Shown here: positions 33,668 to 44,808 of the stretch, piece after piece
Numbering within the stretch: position 1 is the stretch's first letter
Layout of the letters: the number at the start of each line of letters is the position of its first letter
Source: Cadophora sp. MPI-SDFR-AT-0126
Taxonomy: Eukaryota > Ascomycota > Leotiomycetes > Helotiales > Ploettnerulaceae
Length of the DNA: 64,000 nt
Assembly (NCBI GenBank): GCA_020747065.1
Contig: JAGMVK010000017.1
Location: 124,001 to 188,000, forward strand
Reading direction: 5' to 3'
Position numbers and translations under genes: made by a program
The notes under the pieces: generated by a model
The model's input: the letters and a program-made list of their open reading frames with translations, nothing else
Databases searched by the model: none
Told to the model about the DNA's origin: nothing

Positions 33668-35494
33668 ATGGGCCTTTACAATACTCCGCAAAGTATCCGC
33701 CCCATCTCGTCATCCTATCCCCAGAGGCCAAATCAGAGCCAGCCCCGAAGCCAAACCTACCACGGTATCAATATCAATACACAGCCCAAAGGTTATCCCA
33801 ACATCAAGAGTCATTCGCCTACCAACCTAACACTCGAAAACGCATCCCTACATTCCCAGCTCATAACACTCAAACGTGAGCTCGCACGTCGAGAAGCGCT
33901 GCAAGCTCAGATGCTGCGCGAGAGGAGGGAGGCTGAAGTTGTGAGTGCGGGGACGCGGTTGTCGCCTCAGTTCTACTCTCAAATCCCAGCTCAGTATCAA
34001 ACACAAGCCCAAACACAATTCCCAGGCCAAAGTCGGAACCAGTATCAAAACCAAACACCAATACAACCACAACTGAGATCATTCCCTGCAGAAACAGACT
34101 CAGCTCTCCGCGCTGCGATTGAAGATCTTCATGCTTCTATCAGGGAGTTCGCGGATGTTTATGGCTGTTCTGACTTGGATGGACGGGAATCAGGGAAGGG
34201 GAGAGAGAAGGAGAAGAGCCGAGGTGCAGAGAAAGCGAGAAGGGCAGGTGACAAGGTAGGGGTGTGGAGCGAGATACCTGCTGTGCTGAAGAGTGGTGTT
34301 CGGGAGGTTGACATGCGTGGTGAGAGGGAGAGGGGCGTGTTCTTACCCGCTGTTTTGAAAGGCAGCCAAAGCACCAAAAGAAGATCCAGCACATATTCAA
34401 GCTCAAGCTCTTCTTCCGAGAGCAAGAGCAGAGATCGAGAATCAGGAAGACATAGCGACAGATATGGCGATAGACAAGGAAAGAGAGAGTCGAGCGTCCA
34501 AACTCTTCTCGCAGCTCTCTTGACTAGAGAAATCTATCTCGCAATGTGGGAGAATGCGTTTTTCCTCGCGGATGAACCGAATGCTGTGAAGACTAGATAT
34601 AAGGAGAGGAAGAAGGCTAGTGTTAGTGCTGCTTCGGGCTTCAAGAGTGGTAGAGGTGGGGATGGCAGGAGAGATTCACGGGATCGCAAGAGAGAGGATG
34701 AGACTGATGCTGCAGCGGAGATGATTACCCGGAGTACAATTTTGGGTGACGCGTTTCGTGATATGTGGAACTGTAAGTCTCAGTCTCAATTTGCGTTCCT
34801 TTACCCCCTTTTTTTTCGAGATTTCCACATGGCATCGTTGTTTCTTACTGTACCTCGTGCCAAGAGCGTGTCCTCGCCTAAATCCCTCCCTCATAACAAC
34901 AACTAACAACACAAACAAACAGATTCACCCCCCTCAGCCTACACCTGGCGCACCCAATACTTCTCAGTCATATACCAAGAACTCCTCGCCTCCTCAACCC
35001 ACTCCTCACTATCCCCAACCACCAGCACAAGCACAATCGACCACACCCTCCTGACCTTCACGTCGACCCTCACATCCTGCATCCTGAATGGTGAAATTGC
35101 GCCGCTGATTAGGAGGCTGAGCTCGAAGGAGGATATGGTTATGCAGAAAGAGCTGTGTGGGATTTTGGGGAGGGCGGTGGGTGTGTTTTTGAGGTTGAGG
35201 GTTTGTGGTGGCGGTGATAGGAGAGTGGAAGTTGGGGATGTGGGGGAGGGGTTGAGACCTGGGTATTGGAGGGGTGGAGTTGGTGGGGAGATGGTTGGCT
35301 TGAAGGAGCATGGGATGGGTATTGGTGGGAGAAGGTACGATGAGAGGTTTAGAGAAGCCATGGATGAGCTTGATGGGAGGAGGGTTGATGTTGTGGTTAG
35401 TCCTGTGGTTTATCTTTGTGGTGAGGGGAGGGGAGGGGAGAGTGGTAGGAGGGTGCTTGTTCCGGCTGTGGTTGTTGTTGAGGATGAGTGGTGA
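33668..35494 (+). CDS. Unrecognised coiled-coil / disordered protein (558 aa)
   Basis: Two exons, 33668-34772 and 34923-35494, join at phase 1 across a 150 nt intron. No family is recognised. The N-terminus is rich in Gln/Asn/Pro (QPRSQTYHGININTQPKGYP). A leucine-patterned helix follows (LTLENASLHSQLITLKRELA), then another Gln-rich linker and ALRAAIEDLHASIREFADVY. Lys/Arg/Glu- and Ser-rich stretches precede a better conserved-looking part, LLAALLTREIYLAMWENAFF, which crosses into exon 2 at MWN-Y and goes on with TWRTQYFSVIYQELLAS. The C-terminus is Gly/Val/Arg-rich with ALPVVVV-like strands (VLVPAVVVVEDEW). Composition suggests a cytoplasmic scaffold or regulatory protein; that is inference. 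Confidence 0.65.
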
Positions 35495-35846
35495 GCTTTG
35501 TCGCTTTCTATTAATGCTTTGAGAATTGATAGTACCAGAGATTTGCCTTTCATTTATAGCAAAGTAGAGAGCCATTGAGAATGGATTATAGAAGACGTAT
35601 AGCCATTCGAACATGCAAGTTCCTGTCATTCCTTCTGGAGGGTTCCCTGTCCTGTTGAGATTCCCCAGCTCCGAAGATATAGCCATGAATCACAACCTCG
35701 TGTCTGTCTTTCCTATTTGTAGAATAGCAATGCATTGCCTCGTACTTATTTGCTGTCGGCAACAGTCTACCGCTTTCGTTTGTTGAATGTCATTGTCGAA
35801 GTGGAAGCTTTCTGAGGTTCCCTGATGAATTCGTCTGCTGCCTCGT
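35495..35846. other. Convergent 3' intergenic region
   Basis: Nothing is seen besides the tails of the flanking genes. Confidence 0.4.
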
Positions 35847-36570
35847 TCAAACTCCGTTGTTGCGTCCCAAGAGGTCCTCTGCCGCATTGACTGACAAGAT
35901 AGGAAACATAATTCTCAATCTCGTTGTATCTCGCAATTTTGCCCCCGCAGCCGCCTGCTCTTCGAGAAGTCTTGCCGCTTTTTCGTCCCTCGACTCTCCT
36001 TTTGGTAACGCCGACTTGTATGGGCATGGTTCATTCGGTCCATGTTGGTCATAATCGCAGCTATTCGCTCTCGCCGGATCAGATTAGGATCTGCCAGATT
36101 GACCTCTCATCAAGTCGAGTTTGTCGTACCAAAGGTCTTCGGACTCCAAAATAGTAGCTCGCATATCTTCCTTCACCCATTCAGTGCTAGTATTGTGGTC
36201 TTTGAGGGCCAATGTAACATAGACGTAGGTTCGGGCAAGGAACAATCGCAGCTTGGACTTGGAATGAGTCTTTCGGTATCCCCGGAAGATTCCTTCGTGT
36301 CCGATAACCCAACGCTCTGCAGCAAACTTCTTGGAGAAGAAGTCCATCGTCTGATCGGCCAATGTAGTGATGTTGTACTTCTTGGCGAAAGCGAATAGAT
36401 TGATGAAGGATAATCCAAACGCGTGTTTATCGTTCAAGTCCGTCGTCTCGATCTTGCCCAGATAGACCCATGACATGAATGATTCGAAGGTACCGGGATC
36501 ATCTTCGTCCAAGACTGCGGCTTGTGCCTGTCTTTCATGAAAAGGTCCGTTGAACAGAGTGTCAAAATGA

Positions 36571-36604
<34 letters not shown>

Positions 36605-36798
36605 TGGCAGAGTATGTGTTTGTGGATCGTGAATGTTCGCACTTCATTGCCGGCTCCAATTTTGAAGGTGACGATGTCGGATCCTAGCTTCCTGTGAGGT
36701 GATGCTGTCAGATCCTTGCTGAATCGCTGATCGAAGGAACCTGGAACCACTTACTGTGCGAAGCTTCCTGTTCCTCGTCTACTATTCGGTATCATCAT
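35847..36798 (-). pseudogene. BTB/POZ gene 1, broken by a 29-G homopolymer and a nonsense codon
   Basis: Exon 1 (36798-36755, MMIPNSRRGTGSFA) joins exon 2 (from 36691) to give the BTB opening KLGSDIVTFKIGAGNEVRTF and TIHKHILCQ. At 36574-36602 the plus strand has 29 consecutive G, a poly-Pro run on the coding strand, exactly where relatives have KVxFFD. The frame leaves the run into a stop; the neighbouring frame continues the BTB fold as HFDTLFNGPFHERQAQAAVL and FMSWVYLGKIETTDLNDK, FAKKYNITTLADQTMDFF, THSKSKLRLFLARTYVYVTL. A TAA at 36086-36084 then ends that frame. Beyond it the same frame goes on with the family signature CDYDQHGPNEPC and stops at 35847. Run length may be an assembly artefact, but the TAA is independent of it. 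Confidence 0.75.
36574..36602 (+). repeat. Poly-G homopolymer, 29 nt
   Basis: An uninterrupted G run inside BTB gene 1, and the longest homopolymer I noticed. Frame analysis shows 28 or 31 would keep the gene open; 29 does not. Confidence 0.9.
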
Positions 36799-37270
36799 GG
36801 AAATCTAGTAGACGAAGCTTTTTGTGTCACGATTTTGACTGTAAGAGGGGGTTTGGGACCTTATTTCTAAAATGTTCTGTTGGCGAGAACAGTTTCTCGG
36901 TAAAATGTGTGTAGGTGAAGGCGATGAATATAGATTTCTGTTAAGTATGAATTATCACTTCGTAAACCATAAAAAATTTCAAGTCATTGACTCAAGCCGG
37001 TGGATATTTCACTTGTCAGTCCATAGGTAGTCAGTTACGATGCTCAAGTTCTTTACTTGTTCATTCTTGCTCAGTTCGTGGATTTAACCCTGAATTGATC
37101 TCGTTACATGAGCAAAGCCGGAAAAATGCATGATTCTCCTTCCATACAACTTCTGGTATTGACCTACCCACCGCCCGAGAGATAACACCGAACTCCATGT
37201 CGACTTCGTAAAACTCAGCATGCCTCCATCCCACCACTTTCCAGCTTCGCAGAATCATGCCAACACACTA
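36799..37270. other. Spacer between BTB genes 1 and 2
   Basis: AT-rich, no gene seen. Confidence 0.5.
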
Positions 37271-38110
37271 TCAAACCGTCAAATTTTGGTCAGTCTTGAT
37301 GTATGGACACACTTCGTCCTTGCCATGTTGGTGGTAGTCGCACGGAAGCGCGTTCGCGTGGATCAATTCGTGATTTGCCAGCTTGAAGGCGCAGTATACC
37401 ATAGAAATCCGCCAGGAGATCAACATGATCGTTGAAAACCTTAATCATACCTTCATTTGGCCAGGCAGCACTCTTTGCCGAACCTTTGTAAAGATCAGAA
37501 TGATGCAAAGTGACGTGCACACAAGACCGGGAGGCGAACAATCGAAGTTTTGATTTTGAGTGTGTGAGCTCATAGCACAGGCCAATGTGAAAACAGCTAG
37601 GAAGCCAGTTTTTTTCTTAAAGAAGGCCATTGCGAAGTCCATCGTCTGATCTGCCAACAATGTGATGTTGTACTTTTCAGCAAATGCAAAGAGCCGACAG
37701 AGTTGCTCAACTTCGTTCATCCCACATTTTGTCCAAGGTGGGGGGACCAGGACCCGATCTTTATAAAGCCAACCAAGGAACAGTTTAAGAGTTAAGATCT
37801 CTTCTTCTGGGAGAGAGGCGGTCTGCGTAGTGCCTTCAGAGAAGGGGCCGTTGAACATCTTGTCGAAGAAGGTGACTTTGGTGCAAAGTAACGCCTTGTG
37901 TATCTTGAAAGACTTGGTTTTGGCACCACTGCCGACGACAATAGTAACAATTTCCATCCCAAGATCGCTATATCGCTGTTAGAGTATGTCACAAGCTTAT
38001 GGAGGCTGGAATGCTTACTCTCCAAAGCAAGCTGCAGGAGCTGCAAATGGATCGATTGGAGTACTGGCAGGTCGAATAGGAGCCTTCGCGGTTGGGATTG
38101 AGAGGGACAT
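37271..38110 (-). pseudogene. BTB/POZ gene 2, at least two frameshifts
   Basis: Exon 1 (38110-38019, MSLSIPTAKAPIRPASTP) joins exon 2 (from 37967) with the BTB opening DDLGMEIVTIVVGSGAKTKS, FKIHKALLCTKVTFFDKMFN and GPFSEGTTQTASLPEE. The fold continues to FAFAEKYNITLLADQTMDFA. Near 37572-37580 the family sequence moves to another frame (YELTHSKSKLRLFASRSCVH). Near 37385-37395 it moves again, ending with the signature CDYHQHGKDEVCPY and a stop at 37271-37273. Relatives BTB 1, 3 and 4 show what should be continuous. No introns with GT-AG ends explain the two shifts. Either the gene is dead or the sequence has two local indel errors. Confidence 0.75.
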
Positions 38111-38922
38111 GGTATGCAATCATTCGGAGATTTCGGACTGAGAAAGTTGAGGGAAACTAGATCACAGCTTTGAATATACGCTTGCACGTTAGAGCACTGG
38201 GAAGCATGGTCTGTCAGCGTCGTAGGAAGGTGAGCGGTATCGATAAGGCGAACTCACGAATTGACCTTTTTCAATTCCAAGCCCAGGTACAGACGATAAG
38301 GACTCGATGAATGGAGCAGCAGGGAGTAGCCACCGGGAAGGAATCGAGATGATACCTTCCAGGCTGTGGTGTTGATGTACTGTGGAGGAGGAGATCGTGG
38401 TGGAGAAGGAAAAGGAGGTATAAACAGGAGGACTGACGTAGTGGCAGAAAACCATTATTGAACCATCGCTTCACCTTTACAGCCTGTGACTCGCATAAAG
38501 AACTTGCAAGGCTGAGCTAGGAATTTAATTTCTAATCGAAATGCCAACATTAGATCGCCCAACATCGGCAACAAAGCATTCCTATGCATAACAGATAGAA
38601 CTTTAGGGCGTTCAAAAGCTCATTACTTGGGAAGCTCAAGTTCCTTTGAAAGCGTAATGAACAACCATACATAAATGATGCACCGTAGGATATCAGCATT
38701 GCATTATGAATTTTTCATGTGGACGCGTCTGTTGAGAGATTGCACTCATGGATCTCCGCTCCAAATTTGCAAATAACAGCCGCCAAGTCTCAGATAATCA
38801 ATGAATCCCTGACGCCTGCAGTTAGGCTACCGACCATCTGAAATTCTCCAGACCCAAATTACCCAGCCCAGCCTGCCAAATCCACTTGTGCATGCGGCAA
38901 TCATGCCATGTATATCCCAGAC
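38111..38922. other. Spacer between BTB genes 2 and 3
   Basis: No gene is seen. Short frames around 38190-38470 are low-complexity translations. Confidence 0.5.
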
Positions 38923-39724
38923 TCAGGAACACTCTCCTTCCTTCTCAACGTCATTTCTGACTTCGCCTTCCATCGTTCGGTTCTTTTTGCTGGCACACGG
39001 TACTCCACTTGCATGTACGTGATATAGGCATGGTGGAGCTGTTCTCGGATCAAGCAGTAATTTAGCATCCCCGTCTGGCCTCCTACTTGGCGAGTTCTTG
39101 AAATCTCGAAGTTGACGGAACACGTCAGTCATAATCTCAACCTTGTGCAGACCTCTTGGTAATGTTTTCTCGGTCTCCCAGCATCCCTCATCTCTTGCCT
39201 CAACTGTAACATAGGTATAACATCTAGCTCCGAAAAGTCGAAGCTTCGAGTTCTCGTGTGTATTTTCATATATGTAGTCAAGATTGCAGCCGATCAGAAT
39301 AGTGTTTTTCGTCTTGAGATGTTCAATGAAGGAGTCCATGGTCAAATCCATCAGTTCCCCCAAGCTGTACTTTTCTGCAAAACCATACAGATCGACCAGT
39401 TGGGCACCATCCATTGTGAGATCGATCGTGCCTCTGTAGAGCCAACCTAGGAAGTGTTCGAATGCCTTCCCGTTGTCTTCAGGTAGCGTCGCAAACCCTG
39501 TTAATGCCTCTTGGAATCCACCATTGAACATGGCAGCAAAGAACGGGACCTTCTCACACAAGACGTTCTTGTGGACCTTGAATGTCTTGCCATTCCCCCC
39601 ACTTCGATGGTGACAATATCACCGCTTAATTGCCTGAGATATAGTCAGCAAAGAAAACACATAGATAAAAACTGTATAGCTATATCAAGGAAAGGGATAC
39701 TGACTGCCCGAAAGAGTTACTCAT
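38923..39724 (-). pseudogene. BTB/POZ gene 3, one frameshift in a six-base homopolymer
   Basis: A short first exon (39724-39705, MSNSFG) joins exon 2 (39633-38923) as QQLSGDIVTIEVG. At 39595-39600 the coding strand has six G. One more would continue into NGKTFKVHKNVLCEKVPFFA, the standard BTB helix; as written the frame breaks there. Everything after is open: MFNGGFQEALTGFATLPEDN, FLGWLYRGTIDLTMDGAQ, FAEKYSLGELMDLTMDSF, NTHENSKLRLFGARCYTYVT, then the C-terminal signature CLYHVHASGVPC and an acidic tail. A single missing base in a homopolymer is the classic form of a sequencing error, so this gene may be intact in the organism. The GTCAGT donor of exon 1 is weak. Confidence 0.65.
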
Positions 39725-40525
39725 TTCGGTGCAGATGCACTGAAGCCAAGAACACATGGGTTTGAGGTCCTGGACGGAATCAGGTTGGTATTACCCAGCT
39801 TCAGGGCTGGGAATTTGGACTTGGTGGGTAGGACCAACAAAAATCTTGTTCTCCGAGAAAATAAGTTGCGCTGGTAGTCGAGATGTTGAGAGGAAGGATT
39901 TAGGTCAGAGCCGAAAGGCCCGAGATGTTTGTTTGGCAAACATCGCTTAGCTAGCCAGTGCAGCTGACACGTGACTCTCCACAAGTGGCTCACGAACGAC
40001 TTGCCTGTGAAGCGTGTCTCTGCCGGTAGTGAATGATTAGGTACACAATACTTTTCAATTCACTCTCGAAAAGATGTTTGGACTAATTGTCGAGCCGATG
40101 GGAGATGCTTGGTGAGTGGTGCAGCACTCACTAAGACGCGACCGAAATATTGCTCGTGCATAACGACGTTCTGAGCTTAAGGGACATAAGGTATTAGTTC
40201 AACAACTTCCTCGTAACGTCGATATGACTCTCTAGACACGCCACAATTGATCACAAAGTACGAAATGTGGACTTTTATCGATTCGTGACTGCTAAGATTT
40301 TTGATGTGATTTCTCGAAGAAAAATGTACAAGCTTTCTTCCACTCTCCCTTCCTAGCTGGCTTTGGTTTTCTTGTCAATAGACTTCTCAGTATCACTTGC
40401 ATGCCGCTTTTGTTCCCATAGATTCTCCTATAGTTCAGAGCGTTGCATTTGTGCAAGTCCTCCTGCTGTCATGGCGATCCAATTTTTTCCCAAGTCCGTT
40501 CCTCGTATGACACCACTTAAACTTT
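39725..40525. other. Spacer between BTB genes 3 and 4
   Basis: No gene is seen. A TCGCTTAGC copy lies at 39943-39951, about 220 bp upstream of BTB gene 3. Confidence 0.5.
39943..39951 (+). promoter_or_regulatory. TCGCTTAGC element, copy 3
   Basis: Exact 9-mer upstream of the minus-strand BTB gene 3, in reverse orientation relative to that gene. Confidence 0.3.
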
Positions 40526-41432
40526 TCAAACATTGATCTCGTCCAACTTTCGCTTAGGTGGCTTTGTATAAGGGCAAGCTTCATCCTTCCCATGATGATG
40601 ATAATCACATGGTGGTGCCTTTTTCGGGTTGCACATCAGCTGTTTGCCTTTTGCTAGCTTAACCGTGTTCATATTTCGCAGGTGATCCATTCCATCGATC
40701 AATATCTCTGTAGATTTCTCTCCAATCGGCACAAGGCTCGAAGTTGGCCATTTAGTGCTATCTTTATCATTCAGTACTCCGTAAGCCCAGCATCTTGACA
40801 TGAACAATCGCATCTTGGATCCTTCGCGCGTTCCTTCGTAAGCTTGGGCGGTCTCCTTGGCACTTGGTCTGAAATTTGAACGCAGCAGGTATTGAATGAG
40901 TGCGTCCATGGTGTTATCAGTCAGACGATGAATGCCGTATTTCTCGGCTAAGATGAAGAGGCGGATAAAATCACCGAAACGTTGACTTGGAACACTGCTC
41001 GAATACAGCCACGAAGAAAGCATATCGAAGACTCTTGGATCATCCTCTGGGAGGCTTGCCTGGCCACTCTGACTTTCAGCAAAACTTCCGTTGAGCATTC
41101 GGTCAAAGACTGACACATTTTGGCAGAGGATGTTCTTATGGATATGAAAGTCTTGCTTAAAAGTACCTGTACCAACCGAGATCTTGACAACTTCGAACCC
41201 GAACTTCCTACAATAGTCATTACGGGCCAATGTTCAAAGTTCGTGGAAGAAGTACATACTCATTGAAAAACGTATCTGGAGATCTTGTTTTTAATGGAGT
41301 CCTGCTATTTGTAGTTGACGTTGTTGGGTTTTGAGTGACGGAAGTCGAAGCTGATGAAGTAGGTGTGACTTGATTAGAGCTCGAGGTGTCCAGATTTGAA
41401 GTCGCAGAACTTGAGGTATCTTGAGATAACAT
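40526..41432 (-). CDS. BTB/POZ gene 4, intact, with C-terminal Cys/His signature
   Basis: Two exons, 41432-41260 and 41207-40526, give 284 aa with no break. Exon 1 codes a Ser/Thr-rich leader (MLSQDTSSSATSNLDTSSSN). The BTB domain runs from KFGFEVVKISVGTGTFKQDF and HIHKNILCQNVSVFDRMLNG through SFAESQSGQASLPEDDPRVF, MLSSWLYSSSVPSQRF and FILAEKYGIHRLTDNTMDAL. A helical region with GTREGSKMRLFMSRCWAYGV follows. The C-terminus has PPCDYHHHGKDEACPYTKPP, containing C-x2-H-x-H-x5-C, then a basic tail. BTB proteins usually dimerise or act as Cullin-3 adaptors, but no BACK, Kelch or MATH partner domain is visible. This is the reference copy for the array. Confidence 0.8.
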
Positions 41433-42752
41433 TGTTGTGCAGGGGACTGTACGACGGCATGCGTAAGCATCAAGCTCGAACATGGGGCCATAGAAGATGG
41501 AAAGCACCTGAGAATATTGAGAGATCTGAGAGATGGAAGATTGCTCAACAGCTGTAGGGTCACGGCTGGTAGGTCGAAGTCGGCGATGAAGCGCGTTCGT
41601 CAGTGTAGCGCGTGATTTCCAATTCAAGACAACTCTAAAGAGGTGTTTGCAGGTGATAGAAGATTAAGGTTGAGATTTAGTTGAAGTTGAAGGGCTAGTA
41701 TAAGAGTTGTGGGAACCTACTCGGCGCTCGTGGTGAATGGCACGGCCTAGCGCGCCTCCTACTTCTATAATATCGTCGTACTTTATACTTTTCAGCTTCG
41801 GAAATCATGAAGACTTCAGAAATACACTGAATGTTCCTTCCCTTAATTTACACGGATCGTCTGGGAGGCACGTGGTTAATTTCCCAAGGTCAAGTGATGA
41901 GTCACTTCGTGAAATTAGGTATCAACTTTCACTAGCATTCCGGCTGATTCAGCCCATTGCTTCCTACACAAAGAGTAGGTCTAGTAGATGAAGCCATCAA
42001 TATATCTGGGGAGATGGTCTAGGAGGGTGATGGCTTGGGTGCGTCCTCCTTCGGAGGAGAACATTCATTCGAAGACGGTGAATCGCCTGGTGATCATGGT
42101 TTTGTGGACGGTGGTGGATCTAGTAAGGGGATCAGTGCCCATAAATTCTTTCCGGAACCTAAGAATTAATTGACTCATTTTGAGAGAGAAATATCGTAGC
42201 GAGCTTTGAAGGCTTGGTTGGTGATGTTAGACATGGTGATTGATGCATGAATGGAGTGCAAATGTGCCACCAGAAGGGAATTAAGGACCGATGATGTGAG
42301 ACATTGCGAGAAATTTTGGGTTACTTGATGGAGGAGTGATCGGAGGAAAACAGGCAAAGAGAAAAACTTCTGATGTGAGACGAAGTTGTGGGGTAGGAGA
42401 ACTCTGAAAATATTGGCTTTGGCACTGCATCCTGGATGTAGTTACCCTCAACGATAAAAACCATTGGCCATATGAATATTCAAAGGTTTCGGAAAATAAG
42501 AGAGAAGTTTGGTACTGTATATCCAACAGTTAAGCCTTATTATTGAGTCAGTAGACTGTTCAAAAGAACGCAAAAACCAGCGATGGGCTGGAAAGCAAGA
42601 AACTTGAAGATTTATGTCTATTTCGAGAAGAGCACTCCAGATGCTTCCGAAAAGCAGCTGAGTCTGCATATAGATCCTCCTCCCTGCCTCTAATGCCTCT
42701 CAAAACACCAATCATTTGCAAATAAACCCAGTCAAAATAGTTCCACGCCTTA
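41433..42752. other. Gene-poor stretch, 1.3 kb
   Basis: No supported gene. A minus-strand ATG near 42234 opens a short protein-like start (MSNITNQAFKARYDISLSK) that stops at once; I cannot find a splice to extend it. Confidence 0.4.
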
Positions 42753-43649
42753 TTATCGTCTAGATCTCATGACTCTACCGTTGATAGATATCCTCTCCGC
42801 CTCAGCAGGTACCGTAGGGACAGTCTTGTACTCTGGATAAATCCGACACAATTCCATGTAATCATGCGCGAAGTGGTGAGCCATCACGACTAAGGTCTTC
42901 CGCAAGTCAATCCCATCTCCAAGGTCGTACAGATCGACTTGAGCGCACAGAATCGCAACATCTTCCAATATGCCCTCCGGATCCTCAGCGACCGCATCTA
43001 TCCAGTCACAGATCTTGGTGTAGCCGGGGTTATACCCTTTGTTCGAGACCTCGATCTTCAGTTGGGTAGCAAGCTCGGGCTGAATCAAATATCAGTAAGA
43101 AAAGATGTTTGCGTCATAGGGAGTAAGACAAACGTGATAATAGAGTATCTTAGCCAGAGTCCACGTCTTGAAGACCTTGAAGGCAAGTGTGTCGGGATCC
43201 AGCGAGTGGCAGTTGCCGAGCATCTCGGCGTAGACCAATTGAGCTTGCGATGCGGCTTCGAAGGCATGAATGAGCTTCTCTTGCAGAACTTGAGCTCCCT
43301 TGCGAGAACGTAACTGTTCCTTATAAACTGCTTCTTGACCTTCGCTGATCCAATCGTCTGGAGGGAGATCCATGATGGAAGTGACGATTTTATCGTAGGC
43401 TTTGCATTGCGTCGTAAGTTCCGAGGGCGTAAATTTATCATGATCTTTGAAGCGACTCTCCAAGCCCTCAACTGGCAACCTGGGGTTGATATAAGTTGTG
43501 GGTGCAGTAAGAGGAGAAAACAGGGAGGGCGAAGTTGTATTGCTCGAGGATTTGTTCCATGGTGTAAATGGAGCTCTGGACATTGAGCTGAAGGGAGTTT
43601 GCGGAGATTTTGACAGGGTTACAGACAGCTTTTGACCAGAGACGGACAT
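42753..43649 (-). CDS. Unrecognised two-exon helical protein (280 aa)
   Basis: Exons 43649-43134 and 43079-42753 join at phase 0; the intron has a TACTGAT branch site and a weaker GTTTGT donor. No family is recognised. After a Ser/Thr/Pro-rich leader (MSVSGQKLSVTLSKSPQTPF) the protein looks largely alpha-helical: SELTTQCKAYDKIVTSIMDL, QLRSRKGAQVLQEKLIHAFE, ASQAQLVYAEMLGNCHSLD, TWTLAKILYYH, then PELATQLKIEVSNKGYNPGY and VAILCAQVDLYDLGDGIDLR in exon 2. It ends in a short basic tail (GRVMRSRR). The build (disordered leader plus helical C-terminal module) resembles the proteins at 51 and 53 kb only in general plan. Confidence 0.6.
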
Positions 43650-44436
43650 TTCGGTGAGTGTTCGGGTGGTCTCGAAGGTTGAGTGGTTTACGGTCAGGTC
43701 TCTTATCTATGAATCGAGGGACCTGATCGTGGATGACGGATTGACGCAATGGTATCCCCGAGTATCGATTGCTGTTACCAGCGAGAAAACAAGTCTCGCT
43801 TACGACGTAGTTGAGAGGGATTGATATCTTGTGCGGGATCTTGGTTCCGACGAGATGCTTCGAACCGGAACCTGGTTTGGAAGTTGCAAGAAGAGCGGCT
43901 GCGTGTCGCAAAAATGATGAAAGGAGTCGCAAGATGTTGTTTTGAACAGTTCTTCCAACCTCGGACTTCTGGTGGTCATACTAGGAAACAATAGCAATTC
44001 GTTCCTATTGTGAAGGGCCATGGCCGGCAAGCTCAAGGGTGAATAGAATGCTCGTAGGTTCTTCCGATCCGAGGTAAGTTAACATACTCCAGCCCCATCC
44101 ACTTCAAGACCTGTGTCTATAGGCATCCGCGCTCAATAAGAAATCTGATTCTAACTCCATTAATAATCGGTACTCAAGAAATCATACCAAAACTTAAAAA
44201 AAAGGACAACAGAGACTTGACTGTCCATTCAGAGATCGTTCACACACTACCGCTCGACAAAGAGTTGCTCGGCGGAGTGCTGGAGCTGTAAAATCGTCAT
44301 AGACGAGCATTCTCCGAATCATGAAGAAAAAAGGCATTGCATAGGTCGTGTGAGTATCGCATCACCCAATGGATGGCTGCCATGGAGGAATTGAATTGAA
44401 AGTGAAGAGAGGAAGTTGATGTTGTTCTTCCAATGT

Positions 44437-44445
44437 GCTAAGCGA
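44437..44445 (-). promoter_or_regulatory. TCGCTTAGC element, copy 4
   Basis: Exact 9-mer on the minus strand, about 365 bp before the F-box-like gene. A related GCTTAGCGAG lies 35 bp away. Confidence 0.3.
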
Positions 44446-44664
44446 GAGTGGGGCGTTTAGACCATCGCGCCGCCAAGTGGCTTAGCGAGTGCTGCCTGAC
44501 CGAACCCTCCAAAACGCCTGGCACATGACCAACTCGTGCCTAAAATCCCACTAATTCCAGCAAGCTTCGCCCCTGTTGCCTGACAACAACTCGTGATTCC
44601 GTGTCTGATACGCGTTGGGCAATTTCTATTTTAAGATAGCGCGTTCGCGGATTTCTGTGATAGA

Positions 44665-44677
44665 AATATATATAAAT
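44665..44677 (+). promoter_or_regulatory. TATA-like tract of the F-box-like gene
   Basis: ATATATATAAAT, about 135 bp before the ATG. Confidence 0.4.
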
Positions 44678-44808
44678 CGTGTTGTGGTCTTCAAATGTTG
44701 GCTTGAAAGTCAGGCTTAACATTGAAAAAGTATTGAAAACCTCAGCGTTCTTTATCGTCAAACAAATATCTACGGGCACAATTACCAAGAATATTCAATT
44801 GATTGACG

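Larger units (their letters stand above)
43650..44808. other. Divergent intergenic region
   Basis: Between two divergent orphan genes. It holds a TCGCTTAGC copy (minus strand, 44437-44445) and a TATA-like tract at 44665-44677. Frames at 43800-43930 have no recognisable domain. Confidence 0.5.

Noticed and set aside
37445..37600. Possible intron instead of a frameshift in BTB gene 2
   Set aside because: No GT-AG pair of usable length spans the break; the family sequence resumes with no gap in the neighbouring frame.
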